From assembly GCF_900215295.1 (NCBI RefSeq), contig NZ_OCMF01000001.1, positions 496,001 through 560,000 of the forward strand: a stretch of 64,000 bases of DNA. The letters run 5' to 3'. The notes beneath the pieces are model-generated. The model was not told the origin of the DNA, did no database searches, and saw only the letters and a program-made list of their open reading frames with translations. A program made the translations under genes and the position numbers. Source of the stretch: Salinimicrobium sediminis. Lineage in GTDB: Bacteria > Bacteroidota > Bacteroidia > Flavobacteriales > Flavobacteriaceae. Below, piece by piece: positions 42,617-52,308 of the stretch (within the stretch, counting starts at the first letter, position 1; each line of letters starts with the position of its first letter).

Positions 42617-44908
42617 CTACTGGTCGCGTTGGGCTTTTCGCTCTTTTTCCTGAGCATCAACCACTGCGACAGCAGTCATATTCACGATCTCCTCTACGCT
42701 GGCTCCCAACTGCAGAACGTGTACGGGTTTTTTCATTCCCATAAGGATTGGCCCCACAGATTCAGATTTATTGAGTTCCTTGAGCAGTTTGTAGGTGCTG
42801 TTACCCGAATCCAAACTTGGAAATACAAGGGTGTTTACTTTCTTACCTGCCAGCTTGGAAAACGGAAATTTCTTCTGAAGCATTTCCCTGTTAAGGGCAA
42901 AGTCGGTTTGCATTTCGCCATCCACCACAAGATCCGGATAGAACCTGTGCAGGTAAGCAACGGCATCTTTGACCTTTTCTGCACGTTCATTCTTGGAGGA
43001 ACCAAAGTTTCCATAGGAGATCATCGCGATCACCGGTTCCATCCCAAACAACCTAACAGTACGGGCTGTCATTTGAGCAATTTTTGCAAGCTCCTTAGCC
43101 GTGGGATCTATGTTTACGGAGGTGTCACTAATAAAAATGGGACCTCGGGAGGTGTTCATTAAATTGGTTGCGGCAACTTTTGAGACTCCGTTTGCTTTTC
43201 CAATCAATTCCAGCAATGGTTTTAAAACCGTAGGATAAGACCTGGAGTATCCTGAGATCAACGCATCGGCATCACCCTCATTCACCATCATGGCTGCAAA
43301 ATAATTTCGCTCCCGCATAAGCAGTTCGGCGTCATAGCGGGTTACACCTTTGCGCTTCCTGGTGTTCCAATACACTTCTGCATATCGGTTTCTGCGGCCG
43401 CTTTCTTCAGCAGATTTATTGTCGATGATTGGCACATCATCTGCATGAAAGTCGATTTCCCGCATGAGCTCCTCGATCACGTCCCGTTGTCCTAAAAGTA
43501 TTGGACTTGCGATGCCTTCGTCATGTACAATCTGTGCCGCTTTAAGCACATCAAGATGATCTGCCTCTGCAAAAACCACTTTTTTGGGGTTCATTTTTGC
43601 CCGGTTCATGAGCAAACGGGTGATCTTATTGTCATTCCCCATTCGCTCCAGCAGCTCATCAACATACTTATCCCAATCATGAATAGGATTTTTTGCAACT
43701 CCAGACTCCATAGCGGCTTTGGCCACCGCAGGCGGAACTACAGAGATTAAACGCGGATCAAAGGGTTTGGGTATAATATAATCCTTCCCAAAGATAAGTT
43801 TGGTCTCCCCGTAAGCGATATTCACCTGCTCGGGCACCGGATCTTTGGCTAACCTGGCTAGTGCCTTTACAGCTGCCATTTTCATTTCCTCGTTGATCTT
43901 GGTGGCTCGCACATCCAGCGCACCTCTAAAAATGAACGGAAATCCCAGTACATTATTTACCTGGTTAGGATGATCGCTTCGACCGGTAGCCATAATGATG
44001 TCCTTGCGGGTGGATACAGCAAGATCATAATCTATTTCCGGTTCGGGGTTTGCCATGGCGAAAACGATAGGTCGCTTTGCCATTTTCTTAAGCATTTCGG
44101 GTGTTACAATGTTCCCTACTGAAAGCCCCAGGAATACATCGGCACCATCCATGGCTGCCGATAAGTTCTCATATCTTTTCTTTATTGCGAAACGTTGCTG
44201 AAGATCTGAAAGGTCCTCCCGTCCCGAATGCAGTACTCCCTTAACATCAAACATGATAATATTCTCAAGTTTCACCCCGAGTAATACATAGAGGTTTGCA
44301 CAGGCAATAGCCGCCGATCCAGCACCCGAGATCACTACTTTAACCTTATCGATCTTCTTTTTGGCAAGTTCAAGGGCATTTAATAATGCTGCCGAAGAAA
44401 TGATTGCAGTACCATGCTGGTCATCGTGCATCACCGGGATATCCAGTTCTGCCTTTAACCTTCTTTCTATTTCAAAAGCTTCGGGAGCTGCGATGTCTTC
44501 AAGGTTGATTCCGCCGAAGGTTGGGGCAATATTTTTTACAGTATTCACAAAAGCATCAACATCTTTCGTGTCCACTTCAATATCAAAAACATCAATGTCG
44601 GCAAAGATCTTGAACAGCAATCCTTTCCCTTCCATTACGGGTTTGGAGGCTTCGGGACCAATATCCCCGAGTCCAAGAACCGCGGTACCGTTAGAGATCA
44701 CCGCTACCAGGTTGCCCTTGGTGGTATATTTATAAACGTTTTCAACATTTTTATGGATCTCCAGGCAGGGTTCTGCCACTCCCGGGGAGTAGGCTAAAGA
44801 AAGGTCGCGCTGGGTAGAATATTTTTTGGTAGGCACCACCTGGATCTTTCCCGGGTGCGGTTTTGCGTGGTAGACTAAAGCCTCACGTCTTTTGCGTTCG
44901 TTCCTCAT
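42617..44908 (-). CDS. maeB: NADP-dependent malic enzyme with phosphotransacetylase-like domain
   Basis: The enzyme oxidatively decarboxylates malate to pyruvate with NADPH formation. The 763-residue product has the malic N-terminal domain (RDLSLAYSPGVAEPCLEI near 35-52, DDQHGTAIISSAALLNALEL near 160-180) and an NAD(P) fold with VVISGAGSAAIA near 190-200. A C-terminal PTA/PTB-type domain (about 430-760) is probably regulatory and binds acetyl-CoA in relatives. ATG 44908 is preferred because the earlier in-frame start at 44935 overlaps the candidate promoter. Confidence 0.94.
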   Translation of the reverse strand: MRNERKRREALVYHAKPHPGKIQVVPTKKYSTQRDLSLAYSPGVAEPCLEIHKNVENVYKYTTKGNLVAVISNGTAVLGLGDIGPEASKPVMEGKGLLFKIFADIDVFDIEVDTKDVDAFVNTVKNIAPTFGGINLEDIAAPEAFEIERRLKAELDIPVMHDDQHGTAIISSAALLNALELAKKKIDKVKVVISGAGSAAIACANLYVLLGVKLENIIMFDVKGVLHSGREDLSDLQQRFAIKKRYENLSAAMDGADVFLGLSVGNIVTPEMLKKMAKRPIVFAMANPEPEIDYDLAVSTRKDIIMATGRSDHPNQVNNVLGFPFIFRGALDVRATKINEEMKMAAVKALARLAKDPVPEQVNIAYGETKLIFGKDYIIPKPFDPRLISVVPPAVAKAAMESGVAKNPIHDWDKYVDELLERMGNDNKITRLLMNRAKMNPKKVVFAEADHLDVLKAAQIVHDEGIASPILLGQRDVIEELMREIDFHADDVPIIDNKSAEESGRRNRYAEVYWNTRKRKGVTRYDAELLMRERNYFAAMMVNEGDADALISGYSRSYPTVLKPLLELIGKANGVSKVAATNLMNTSRGPIFISDTSVNIDPTAKELAKIAQMTARTVRLFGMEPVIAMISYGNFGSSKNERAEKVKDAVAYLHRFYPDLVVDGEMQTDFALNREMLQKKFPFSKLAGKKVNTLVFPSLDSGNSTYKLLKELNKSESVGPILMGMKKPVHVLQLGASVEEIVNMTAVAVVDAQEKERKAQRDQ

Positions 44909-44932
44909 AATTCCCTGTTTGTTCAGGACGTA

Positions 44933-44940
44933 CAAAGGTA
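44933..44940 (-). promoter_or_regulatory. Candidate maeB promoter element
   Basis: On the minus strand TACCTTTG matches TAnnTTTG 25 bp before the ATG at 44908. The -33 element is not evident. Confidence 0.45.
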
Positions 44941-45015
44941 AGAGTTTAGGATTTATGGGGTACTGATGTGGGTCATTTTTTAATGCTCTCTATTGAGCCG
45001 TGTTAAATCGCGGCT

Positions 45016-46944
45016 TTACTTCCCGAAGCTTATGTTCTCCGGCGGCACCAGCTCATTCAACTTCTCTCTGTATTCCGGCGGCAGCAATTCCAGGCCTAAC
45101 TGATAGGAAGCATTCATCCACCCAAAGCCTGAGGTCGTAATATAATCGAACTCCGTACCTACGTTTCCGTATTCAGCGTAGACCTTGTGGGTGCGGTCTA
45201 CCACATCATATTTTTCGGGAATTGTGCCGTTGTAATCCACCGCATTTTTGGTGATCATATAAAGCCAGCGATAGATGAGCTCATATGCGGTTGTTTCATA
45301 TCCATAATTGAGTAAACCATGCCACAGCAACATCTGGTGCGGAGCCCAGCCGTTGGGATAATCCCATTGCCGCTGCACCTTATTGGTCGCGGTTTTTTCT
45401 ACAGAAGTTTTTGCTGTTGATAGAATACCTCCCGGTGCCATCAAATGCTCTCTTAGTTCTTTCACCATTTGTTCAGCCTGTGCTTTTGAAGCCAATCCCG
45501 CCCACAACGGGTACAAATTAGTAGCCGAAATAAATCCTGTTTGTTGTTCCTTTACAAAGTCATAGTCAAAGAAGCTGCCGGCCTTCTCATTCCATAGATA
45601 CTCATCCATCAATTGCTTCCTTTTTTCAGCTTTTTGATGCCAGTATTCCGAAGTATATTTTTTTCCCGAAGCTGTCGTGTAACTACCGTCAAAATACTCC
45701 TCAATCAAAGCTTCAAAATCCTTTTCATATTTATAAAGCAGGGAATTGAGATCTACAGTATTTAAATTTGCAGCACGATTTTCCAGGCGCCAGGAGGTAT
45801 CATGACCGCTTTCCCTAACACTGCGATCATGCACAAAATATTCATCCAGTTCCTTGTCTATAATTTCGCCCGACTTATAGCCGGCTTCAAATTCGGCCAC
45901 GGGCAAATCATGTTTAGCAGCATATTTCTTTAATACCTCTTCAAAATGCCCTTTTTCGGTCTCCGGCGGAATACCTGTTCCCTGGCCCAGGTACCGGTTT
46001 AGGCCGGTTTTTGTCAAGCGTTCGCCTTCTACCATCCACACCTCTTCATATTCCTTAATTGCAGCGTCCAGAGCCTTCCTTAACCATGCTTCATCCTGTT
46101 CATCCATAGCCTCGTAAACCTGGCGAACAAATGAAGACATGAAGGGAGGTTGGGTGCGGGTGAGATAGTAAGAACGGTTGGCGTTGAGGATCTTTCCGTA
46201 GTGATTGATTTGGTACACAAAATTATCCACCATCGCTTTCGCAAGATCAAGACGGCCGTCGAGGAGCAAACCTACTCCTTCAAAATAGCTGTCCCATCCA
46301 TACATTTCGTTAAATCTACCCCCGGGAACTACGAAAGGGACTCCGCGACCATTTTCAATCTTAAGAGCCAGTAATCCCGGTTGATCATTTATGGATTTCA
46401 CGTATTGCGGACTTATCTGCTTCGGAAGGATCACTACTTCCAGATTTTCAAATTCCTGCTGAAGCTGTCTGTAATACTTGATCCCAACAGTATCTGAAGC
46501 CGGCACGTACAGCCGTTGTACACTATCTTCGGCCTTGGAATCCTTCAGGATCTTCCTGAGCCCCTTCTGATCAATGCTACGGGTGAGATCATCCCAGAAC
46601 TGTTCTTTAATCCGCCGGGAAATTCGGTTGGCAGGAGCTTCTTTAATTCTATCCAGGGAGATCTGCAGGCTGTCCTTTTCTTGAGCCCGGGCTATGGCCA
46701 ACTCCTGAAGCAGGTTTGAGAGAAAGTAAACCTCCTCTATCGCCACAGAATCCCCTGCTGAAAGAGGGACCAAAAAAGGCATTTTTGGCTTATCTTCTAT
46801 GGTGATCTTTTTATCCCCGTCTGTATCTATCTGAACCAGCAGGCGCGGCATGGTTTCCTCTACATTTAACTGCAGTTCCTGTGCTAAAACCGGGAAAGAA
46901 AGACAAAAACAAATAAGGGCTGAAAAAAGCTTTTTTGAGGCCAT
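45016..46944 (-). CDS. Periplasmic alpha,alpha-trehalase (GH37) with EF-hand-like loop
   Basis: It hydrolyses trehalose to two glucose. The 642-residue product has a signal peptide ending FPVLAQ (residue 22). A calcium-loop-like segment follows at residues 40-51 (D40-T-D42-G-D44-KKITIE-D51). The GH37 barrel carries signature 1 PGGRFNEMYGWDSYFEG (near 208-224), RESGHDTSWRL with the probable catalytic Asp, and signature 2 QWDYPNGWAPHQ, ending with SGFGWMNASY. The EF-hand loop and the flanking sequence resemble the Ca-binding region of fungal neutral trehalases. It stands between queG and maeB. Confidence 0.93.
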   Translation of the reverse strand: MASKKLFSALICFCLSFPVLAQELQLNVEETMPRLLVQIDTDGDKKITIEDKPKMPFLVPLSAGDSVAIEEVYFLSNLLQELAIARAQEKDSLQISLDRIKEAPANRISRRIKEQFWDDLTRSIDQKGLRKILKDSKAEDSVQRLYVPASDTVGIKYYRQLQQEFENLEVVILPKQISPQYVKSINDQPGLLALKIENGRGVPFVVPGGRFNEMYGWDSYFEGVGLLLDGRLDLAKAMVDNFVYQINHYGKILNANRSYYLTRTQPPFMSSFVRQVYEAMDEQDEAWLRKALDAAIKEYEEVWMVEGERLTKTGLNRYLGQGTGIPPETEKGHFEEVLKKYAAKHDLPVAEFEAGYKSGEIIDKELDEYFVHDRSVRESGHDTSWRLENRAANLNTVDLNSLLYKYEKDFEALIEEYFDGSYTTASGKKYTSEYWHQKAEKRKQLMDEYLWNEKAGSFFDYDFVKEQQTGFISATNLYPLWAGLASKAQAEQMVKELREHLMAPGGILSTAKTSVEKTATNKVQRQWDYPNGWAPHQMLLWHGLLNYGYETTAYELIYRWLYMITKNAVDYNGTIPEKYDVVDRTHKVYAEYGNVGTEFDYITTSGFGWMNASYQLGLELLPPEYREKLNELVPPENISFGK

Positions 46945-46993
46945 AGTTTTTCAATGAGACAGAAAGTTACAAAACTCTCTGAACAAAATGAAT

Positions 46994-47920
46994 CTACTCC
47001 TCCTTCAGAAAGCTGATGTTGCGGGTGAGTCCGCTGTATTTGGTGCGTTTAACTGCCGACTTTTTAAAAACTTTTCTAAAGGTCTCTTCAGTGATCTCTT
47101 CCCAGTCTTTTTTGCTCATGCTCAACAGCTCGGGATGCGGATTAAAAAGCGGTTCATTGTGAGGTTTGGAAAACCGGTTCCAGGGACAAACATCCTGGCA
47201 AATATCACAGCCAAAGGCCCAATCTTCAAATTTGCCTTTCATCTCCTGCGGCAGTTCATCTTTGAGCTCAATAGTAAAGTAGGATATGCATTTGCTGCCA
47301 TCCACTTTGTATGGTTCTACAATGGCGTTGGTGGGACAGGCGTCAATACAGGCAGTGCAGCTTCCGCAGTGGTCTGTAACGGGTGTGTCATATTCCAGCT
47401 CAAGATCAACAATGAGTTCGGCTACAAAAAAGAAGGAGCCTTTTTGCTTGGAAAGCAGCAGGGTATGCTTACCCACCCAGCCCAATCCGGCCTTAGCCGC
47501 CCAGGCCTTGTCCATGACCGGTGCAGAATCTACGAAGGCCCGGCCTTCTACTTCCCCGATTTCCTGCTGAATGAATTCCAGCAAACTTTTAAGCTTATCC
47601 TTTATGACAAAATGATAGTCTGTTCCATAAGCATACTTGCTGATCTTGTAGGTGTCCTCGCGTTGAGTTTCTTCGGGATAATAATTGAGGAGCAGTGAAA
47701 TAACACTTTTCGAACCTTCCACCAGTTTTGTGGGGTCTAAACGCTTGTCAAAATAGTTCTCCAAAAATGACATTTTCCCATGCCTTTGTTTTTTAAGATA
47801 TTCCTCCAAACGTGGCGCTTCCTCCTCAAGGAACTCAGCTTTGGAAATTCCGCATGAAAGAAAGCCGAGGCGGTTGGCTTCGGCTTTTATTAGTTGACTG
47901 TACTGGCACTTCTTATCCAC
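46994..47920 (-). CDS. queG: Epoxyqueuosine reductase
   Basis: This cobalamin-dependent, Fe-S enzyme makes queuosine in tRNA from epoxyqueuosine. The 308-residue product carries two [4Fe-4S] motifs: [16 protein letters not shown] and [36 protein letters not shown] is also typical of QueG. The start is GTG (47918-47920). TAACTTTG lies immediately upstream so that the predicted transcription start falls on or next to the GTG, suggesting a leaderless mRNA. Confidence 0.94.
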   Translation of the reverse strand: MDKKCQYSQLIKAEANRLGFLSCGISKAEFLEEEAPRLEEYLKKQRHGKMSFLENYFDKRLDPTKLVEGSKSVISLLLNYYPEETQREDTYKISKYAYGTDYHFVIKDKLKSLLEFIQQEIGEVEGRAFVDSAPVMDKAWAAKAGLGWVGKHTLLLSKQKGSFFFVAELIVDLELEYDTPVTDHCGSCTACIDACPTNAIVEPYKVDGSKCISYFTIELKDELPQEMKGKFEDWAFGCDICQDVCPWNRFSKPHNEPLFNPHPELLSMSKKDWEEITEETFRKVFKKSAVKRTKYSGLTRNISFLKEE

Positions 47921-47924
47921 CGTA

Positions 47925-47932
47925 CAAAGTTA
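47925..47932 (-). promoter_or_regulatory. Candidate queG promoter element
   Basis: On the minus strand TAACTTTG fits TAnnTTTG only 4 bp before the GTG start. No clear -33 TTG was seen. Confidence 0.4.
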
Positions 47933-47975
47933 AGATTATTTAATTTTTTAAGATCAGCTTACGCAAAATTGAAAT

Positions 47976-49310
47976 CTACCTTGAAGTAAACTCCAAAACA
48001 GCATTTTTGGGCTTTAAAGTGATGAGTGGCTTAATCTCAATTTCAGAATTAATAGCTTTTATTCTGAATTTTTTCACCAGTTCAGCTATAGCCATGATCA
48101 TTTCGTACATGGCAAAATTATTACCTATGCACTTTCGGGGACCTGCCCCAAAAGGAAAATAATGGGAAGAGAATTCTGTCGGGTCTGCTTCTGAAAACCG
48201 TTCGGGAAAAAATTTTTCAGGATCCTTCCAGAACTTCTTATGGCGATGGATTTCGTAGACAGAAAATAAGAGCGTGGTTTCTTTTGGGAATTCCATGTCT
48301 TCAAACTCATCATCTTCAATATTCATCCTGTCAATAAAATAAGCAGGAGGATAAAGTCTCATGGATTCTTCAACTACGTTCTGTGTAAAGCTGCACTTTT
48401 GAATGAATTCCATCAAAGACGAGGCTTCAGTTTCGGCTTTTTGAACCTCCCTTAAAATCTTTTCCTGATACTGCGGATGTTTTGCTAACAATTGTGCGGT
48501 AAAAGTAAGTGCATTTGAGCTGGTTTCATGACCGGCGGTAAAGAGAATAAGGATCTCATCGAGAAGTTGCTCCCGTGTCATTGGCTCTCCATCCTCATAT
48601 CGGGCATCGAGCAGCATATCCAATAGATCGTCATGTCTTACTCCGCTTTTCTTGCGCTCTTCCACAATGCAATTCAGGATTTCCCGTGCCTCACCTGTAA
48701 GTTTTAAGTGTTGATCTATTTTCCCGCTGAGGCTAAACCACCAACCAAGATAGGGCTGACGCAATTCGCGAACAACCATTTTTTGGGCAGCCTCTGTGAT
48801 GAATTGAAGCCTGTTGATGTCACTTTGAGAAGCAGCGCTGCTGAATAAGGATTTCACGACAGTTTGAAAGGCCAGATCATTAAAAACAGGAAAGATATCA
48901 AATGATCTTTCGGTTTCGATTTTAACTAATTCCCCTTCTATCGCTGCTTTGATACTGGAAAGAAGATTTACGAGTTGCTTTTTGTGAAAGGCCGGCTGTA
49001 AAAGTTTTCTTTGGCGCTTCCAGTGCTCACCCTCTGCAGTAAGTAATCCGGCGCCTAAATACTTTGCAATATCCTCAGTTTGCACCTCTGTTTTCCTGTA
49101 GTTCTTTTGATTCTTCTGAAGAGCGTATTGGAGGAATAAAGGATTACGTGAAAAGATCACTCTTCTGCCCCAACCTACGTCAAGTTGAAAAGTATCTCCC
49201 AATGCTTCGAACCTCTCGTGATGAAATGGCAAAGGATTCACCAAAATTCTACGGGCATTAGCATAAAACTGAAGCCTGGAAACTTTAGGTATTCCTTTTA
49301 ATCCTTTCAT
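47976..49310 (-). CDS. Cytochrome P450
   Basis: The 444-residue soluble heme monooxygenase has the I-helix AGHETSSNALTF (near 260-271), ExxR in EESMRLYPPAYFI, and the heme loop FPFGAGPRKCIGNNFAMYE with the cysteine ligand. The N-terminus has no membrane anchor. It resembles CYP4/CYP102-like bacterial P450s that act on fatty acids or terpenes, but the substrate cannot be read from sequence. It lies 52 bp after ruvB on the same strand, and no redox partner gene is nearby. Confidence 0.92.
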   Translation of the reverse strand: MKGLKGIPKVSRLQFYANARRILVNPLPFHHERFEALGDTFQLDVGWGRRVIFSRNPLFLQYALQKNQKNYRKTEVQTEDIAKYLGAGLLTAEGEHWKRQRKLLQPAFHKKQLVNLLSSIKAAIEGELVKIETERSFDIFPVFNDLAFQTVVKSLFSSAASQSDINRLQFITEAAQKMVVRELRQPYLGWWFSLSGKIDQHLKLTGEAREILNCIVEERKKSGVRHDDLLDMLLDARYEDGEPMTREQLLDEILILFTAGHETSSNALTFTAQLLAKHPQYQEKILREVQKAETEASSLMEFIQKCSFTQNVVEESMRLYPPAYFIDRMNIEDDEFEDMEFPKETTLLFSVYEIHRHKKFWKDPEKFFPERFSEADPTEFSSHYFPFGAGPRKCIGNNFAMYEMIMAIAELVKKFRIKAINSEIEIKPLITLKPKNAVLEFTSR

Positions 49311-49362
49311 CTTTTTTCTTTAAGACCTAATAGGTTTTCGGGAAGCTGTAGGGTTAAATTCA

Positions 49363-50385
49363 CTAAAACAATCCGCCCTGGATGCCCCCTCTCACGCGAC
49401 CGAGATGTTTATAGGCAGCTTCGGTAACTTCGCGCCCCCTGGGAGTTCGTTGAATGAATCCCTGCTGAATAAGGAAAGGTTCATAAACCTCTTCAATGGT
49501 TTCGGCACTTTCGCTCACCGCCGTGGCAAGCGTAGTTAACCCTACCGGCCCACCTTTGAACTTATCAATAATAGTAGTAAGGATCTTGTTATCCATTTCA
49601 TCAAGACCGTGGGCATCAACATTTAAAGCTTTCAGGCTATACCTGGCGATCTCAATATCGATCTTCCCGTTGCCTTTGATCTGGGCAAAATCCCGCACCC
49701 TTCTTAAAAGGGCATTAGCGATACGAGGTGTACCACGGCTACGGCCGGCGATCTCGATAGCAGCTTCCATGGTAATGGGCACTTTTAGGATCTGAGCACT
49801 TCGCTGAACAATATCTGAAAGTAATTCTGTGGTATAGTATTCGAGTCGGCTGGAAATACCGAAGCGGGCGCGCATAGGAGCTGTTAGTAATCCGCTGCGG
49901 GTGGTGGCACCAATAAGAGTAAAGGGGTTCAGGTTGATCTGCACAGATCTGGCATTGGGGCCCGTTTCGATCATGATATCGATCTTGTAATCTTCCATGG
50001 CCGAGTAAAGATACTCCTCCACCACAGCGCTAAGCCGGTGGATCTCATCAATAAAGAGCACATCGCGTTCGTCCAGGTTGGTAAGCAAACCGGCAAGATC
50101 TCCCGGTTTATCGAGCACAGGACCTGAGGTCACTTTTATGCCCACTCCGAGTTCGTTGGCAAGAATATGTGCCAGAGTTGTTTTCCCTAACCCGGGAGGC
50201 CCATGAAAAAGCGTATGATCTAAAGCTTCTCCCCGCTGATTGGCAGCTTTTACAAAAACCTTTAAATTATCCAACACCTGATCCTGACCTGCAAAATCAT
50301 CAAATTCGAGGGGGCGTAAAGCTCTCTCGATATCCATCTCTTCCGAAGAAAAATGTTCTCCGGTGGGATCAAGGTTTTCGTTCAT
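49363..50385 (-). CDS. ruvB: Holliday junction branch-migration ATPase RuvB
   Basis: This hexameric AAA+ motor works with RuvA. The 340-residue product has Walker [10 protein letters not shown] (near 65-73), Walker [10 protein letters not shown], sensor 1 [20 protein letters not shown] and the C-terminal winged-helix end [17 protein letters not shown]. It begins [16 protein letters not shown], as in other Flavobacteriia. ruvA is 7 kb away (41867-42448) and not in the same operon. Confidence 0.96.
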   Translation of the reverse strand: MNENLDPTGEHFSSEEMDIERALRPLEFDDFAGQDQVLDNLKVFVKAANQRGEALDHTLFHGPPGLGKTTLAHILANELGVGIKVTSGPVLDKPGDLAGLLTNLDERDVLFIDEIHRLSAVVEEYLYSAMEDYKIDIMIETGPNARSVQINLNPFTLIGATTRSGLLTAPMRARFGISSRLEYYTTELLSDIVQRSAQILKVPITMEAAIEIAGRSRGTPRIANALLRRVRDFAQIKGNGKIDIEIARYSLKALNVDAHGLDEMDNKILTTIIDKFKGGPVGLTTLATAVSESAETIEEVYEPFLIQQGFIQRTPRGREVTEAAYKHLGRVRGGIQGGLF

Positions 50386-50404
50386 ACAAACTAATGTTTA
50401 GAAA

Positions 50405-50412
50405 CAAAGATA
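50405..50412 (-). promoter_or_regulatory. Candidate ruvB promoter element
   Basis: On the minus strand TATCTTTG matches TAnnTTTG 20 bp before the ATG and abuts the coxA terminator at 50417-50449. The -33 region would overlap that hairpin. Confidence 0.45.
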
Positions 50413-50416
50413 AAAG

Positions 50417-50449
50417 AAAAAGCCTTTTCATGGGGGCGAAAAGGCTTTT
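50417..50449 (-). terminator. Terminator of the act-cox operon
   Basis: AAAAGCCTTTTC and GAAAAGGCTTTT form a perfect 12-bp stem 20 bp after the coxA stop. On the minus strand a T-rich tail follows. Confidence 0.88.
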
Positions 50450-50469
50450 AGATATGAGGTAATCAGAAC

Positions 50470-52287
50470 TTAATGGTTAAGCTCTTCTTCCCCTTTTTGA
50501 AGAGGTACATTCTGCGGCGCAAAATCCTGACCTGCAATTACGTATTCTCCCTGTTCATTCGTTTTACTGTAGTCATAAGGCCAACGGTAAACAGTTGGTA
50601 TCTCTCCAGGCCAGTTACCGTGAATAGGCTCAACCGGAGTAGTCCATTCCAGAGAATTGGAATTCCATGGGTTTGCAGTAGCCTTTTTCCCAGCGATTAT
50701 GGAATGAATAAAGTTGTAAAGGAATACCAGTTGTACCAGCGCGGTAATGATCGCAAAAACTGTGATCAATACGTTGATCTCTAAAAGGTCATCAAAATAC
50801 GGGAATGCGGTGTTGTCATAATAACGTCTTGGCAGACCTGCCATTCCCACAAAGTGCATTGGGAAGAAAACTCCGTAGGCCCCAATGATAGTGATCCAGA
50901 AGTGAACATATCCAAGATTTTTATTCATCATACGACCGAACATCTTGGGGAACCAGTGATAGATCCCGGCGAACATTCCGTAAAGCGCAGAGATACCCAT
51001 TACCAGGTGGAAGTGAGCCACAACGAAGTATGTATCATGCACGTTTATGTCAAGTGTACTGTCTCCAAGTACAATTCCTGTTAAACCTCCTGTGATGAAG
51101 GTAGAAACGAAACCAATGGAAAACAACATTGATGGGTTTAACTGCAGATTCCCTTTCCAGATCGTCGTGATCCAGTTAAAGGCTTTCACTGCGGAAGGAA
51201 TTGCGATCAATAAAGTCGTAAAAGTAAACACAGAACCAAGGAACGGGTTCATCCCCGATACGAACATGTGGTGACCCCAAACAATAGTAGAAAGGAAAGC
51301 AATTCCCAGTATGGATGCAATCATGGCACGGTATCCAAAAATTGGTTTCCTGGCGTTGGTTGCAAGAATTTCTGATGCAATACCCATGGCCGGAAGGATA
51401 ACGATATAAACTTCGGGGTGTCCAAGGAACCAGAATAAATGTTCAAACAAAATTGGAGAACCACCCTGATAATGCAATACTTCTCCACCAATGAAAATAT
51501 CACTAAGGAAGAAAGAAGTTCCAAAACTTCTATCCATAATAAGCATCAAAGCTGCCGATAAAAGTACCGGGAAAGATACTACCCCAATAATTGCGGTTAC
51601 AAAAAGAGCCCATATGGTCAATGGCAAGCGGGTCATTGACATCCCTTTTGTTCTCAGGTTGATAACTGTAACAATGTAGTTAAGAGAACCAAGTAAAGAA
51701 GAGGCTATAAAGATGGCCATAGAAACAAGCCAAAGCGTCATTCCCAAGCCCGAACCACCAATTGCCTGTGGCAATGCACTTAAAGGCGGATATATGGTCC
51801 ATCCCGCAGATGCAGGACCTGCTTCTACAAATAAAGAACCGATCATGATCACACAGGATAGGAAGAACAACCAATAAGAAAGCATGTTCATAAATCCTGA
51901 TGCCATATCCCTTGCTCCAATTTGAAGCGGGATCAACAGGTTACTGAAAGTACCACTCAAGCCCTGAGTAAGTACGAAGAAAACCATTATGGTCCCATGC
52001 ATGGTAACCAGGGCCAAATAAATATCCTGGCTCATTACCCCTCCCGGAGCCCAATCTCCAAGGAAGATCTCGAATATCTTAAAAGATTCTGCAGGCCAGG
52101 CGATCTGCATACGGAAGAACACGGACATTGCAATCCCGATGATCCCCATAATAAGTGCCGTAAAAAGGTATTGCTTTGCAATAACCTTATGGTCCATACT
52201 GAATATGTATTTCGTAAAGAAGTTACCCTCATGGTGGTGATCATCATGAGCGTGTTCATTAACTGGTACGTGTCCTACTGCTGACAT
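50470..52287 (-). CDS. coxA: Cytochrome c oxidase subunit I
   Basis: This is the catalytic heme-copper subunit. The 605-residue product has about twelve helices. WFLGHPEVYIVILPAMG (with the His of the CuB site and cross-linked Tyr), WGHHMFVSG with two more CuB histidines, and HDTYFVVAHFHLVMG with the heme ligands are all present. It has a histidine-rich N-terminus (HVPVNEHAHDDHHHEGN). It is last in the operon after actABCDEF and coxB. Confidence 0.96.
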   Translation of the reverse strand: MSAVGHVPVNEHAHDDHHHEGNFFTKYIFSMDHKVIAKQYLFTALIMGIIGIAMSVFFRMQIAWPAESFKIFEIFLGDWAPGGVMSQDIYLALVTMHGTIMVFFVLTQGLSGTFSNLLIPLQIGARDMASGFMNMLSYWLFFLSCVIMIGSLFVEAGPASAGWTIYPPLSALPQAIGGSGLGMTLWLVSMAIFIASSLLGSLNYIVTVINLRTKGMSMTRLPLTIWALFVTAIIGVVSFPVLLSAALMLIMDRSFGTSFFLSDIFIGGEVLHYQGGSPILFEHLFWFLGHPEVYIVILPAMGIASEILATNARKPIFGYRAMIASILGIAFLSTIVWGHHMFVSGMNPFLGSVFTFTTLLIAIPSAVKAFNWITTIWKGNLQLNPSMLFSIGFVSTFITGGLTGIVLGDSTLDINVHDTYFVVAHFHLVMGISALYGMFAGIYHWFPKMFGRMMNKNLGYVHFWITIIGAYGVFFPMHFVGMAGLPRRYYDNTAFPYFDDLLEINVLITVFAIITALVQLVFLYNFIHSIIAGKKATANPWNSNSLEWTTPVEPIHGNWPGEIPTVYRWPYDYSKTNEQGEYVIAGQDFAPQNVPLQKGEEELNH

Positions 52288-52308
52288 ATTTCTTTAATCT
52301 TAAACTTA

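Noticed and set aside
42545-43162. 205-codon plus-strand frame opposite maeB
   Set aside because: Overlaps a well-supported maeB gene and its terminator, with no recognisable domain.
46988-47698. 236-codon plus-strand frame opposite queG
   Set aside because: Antisense to QueG, whose Fe-S motifs are clear; the frame shows no family features.
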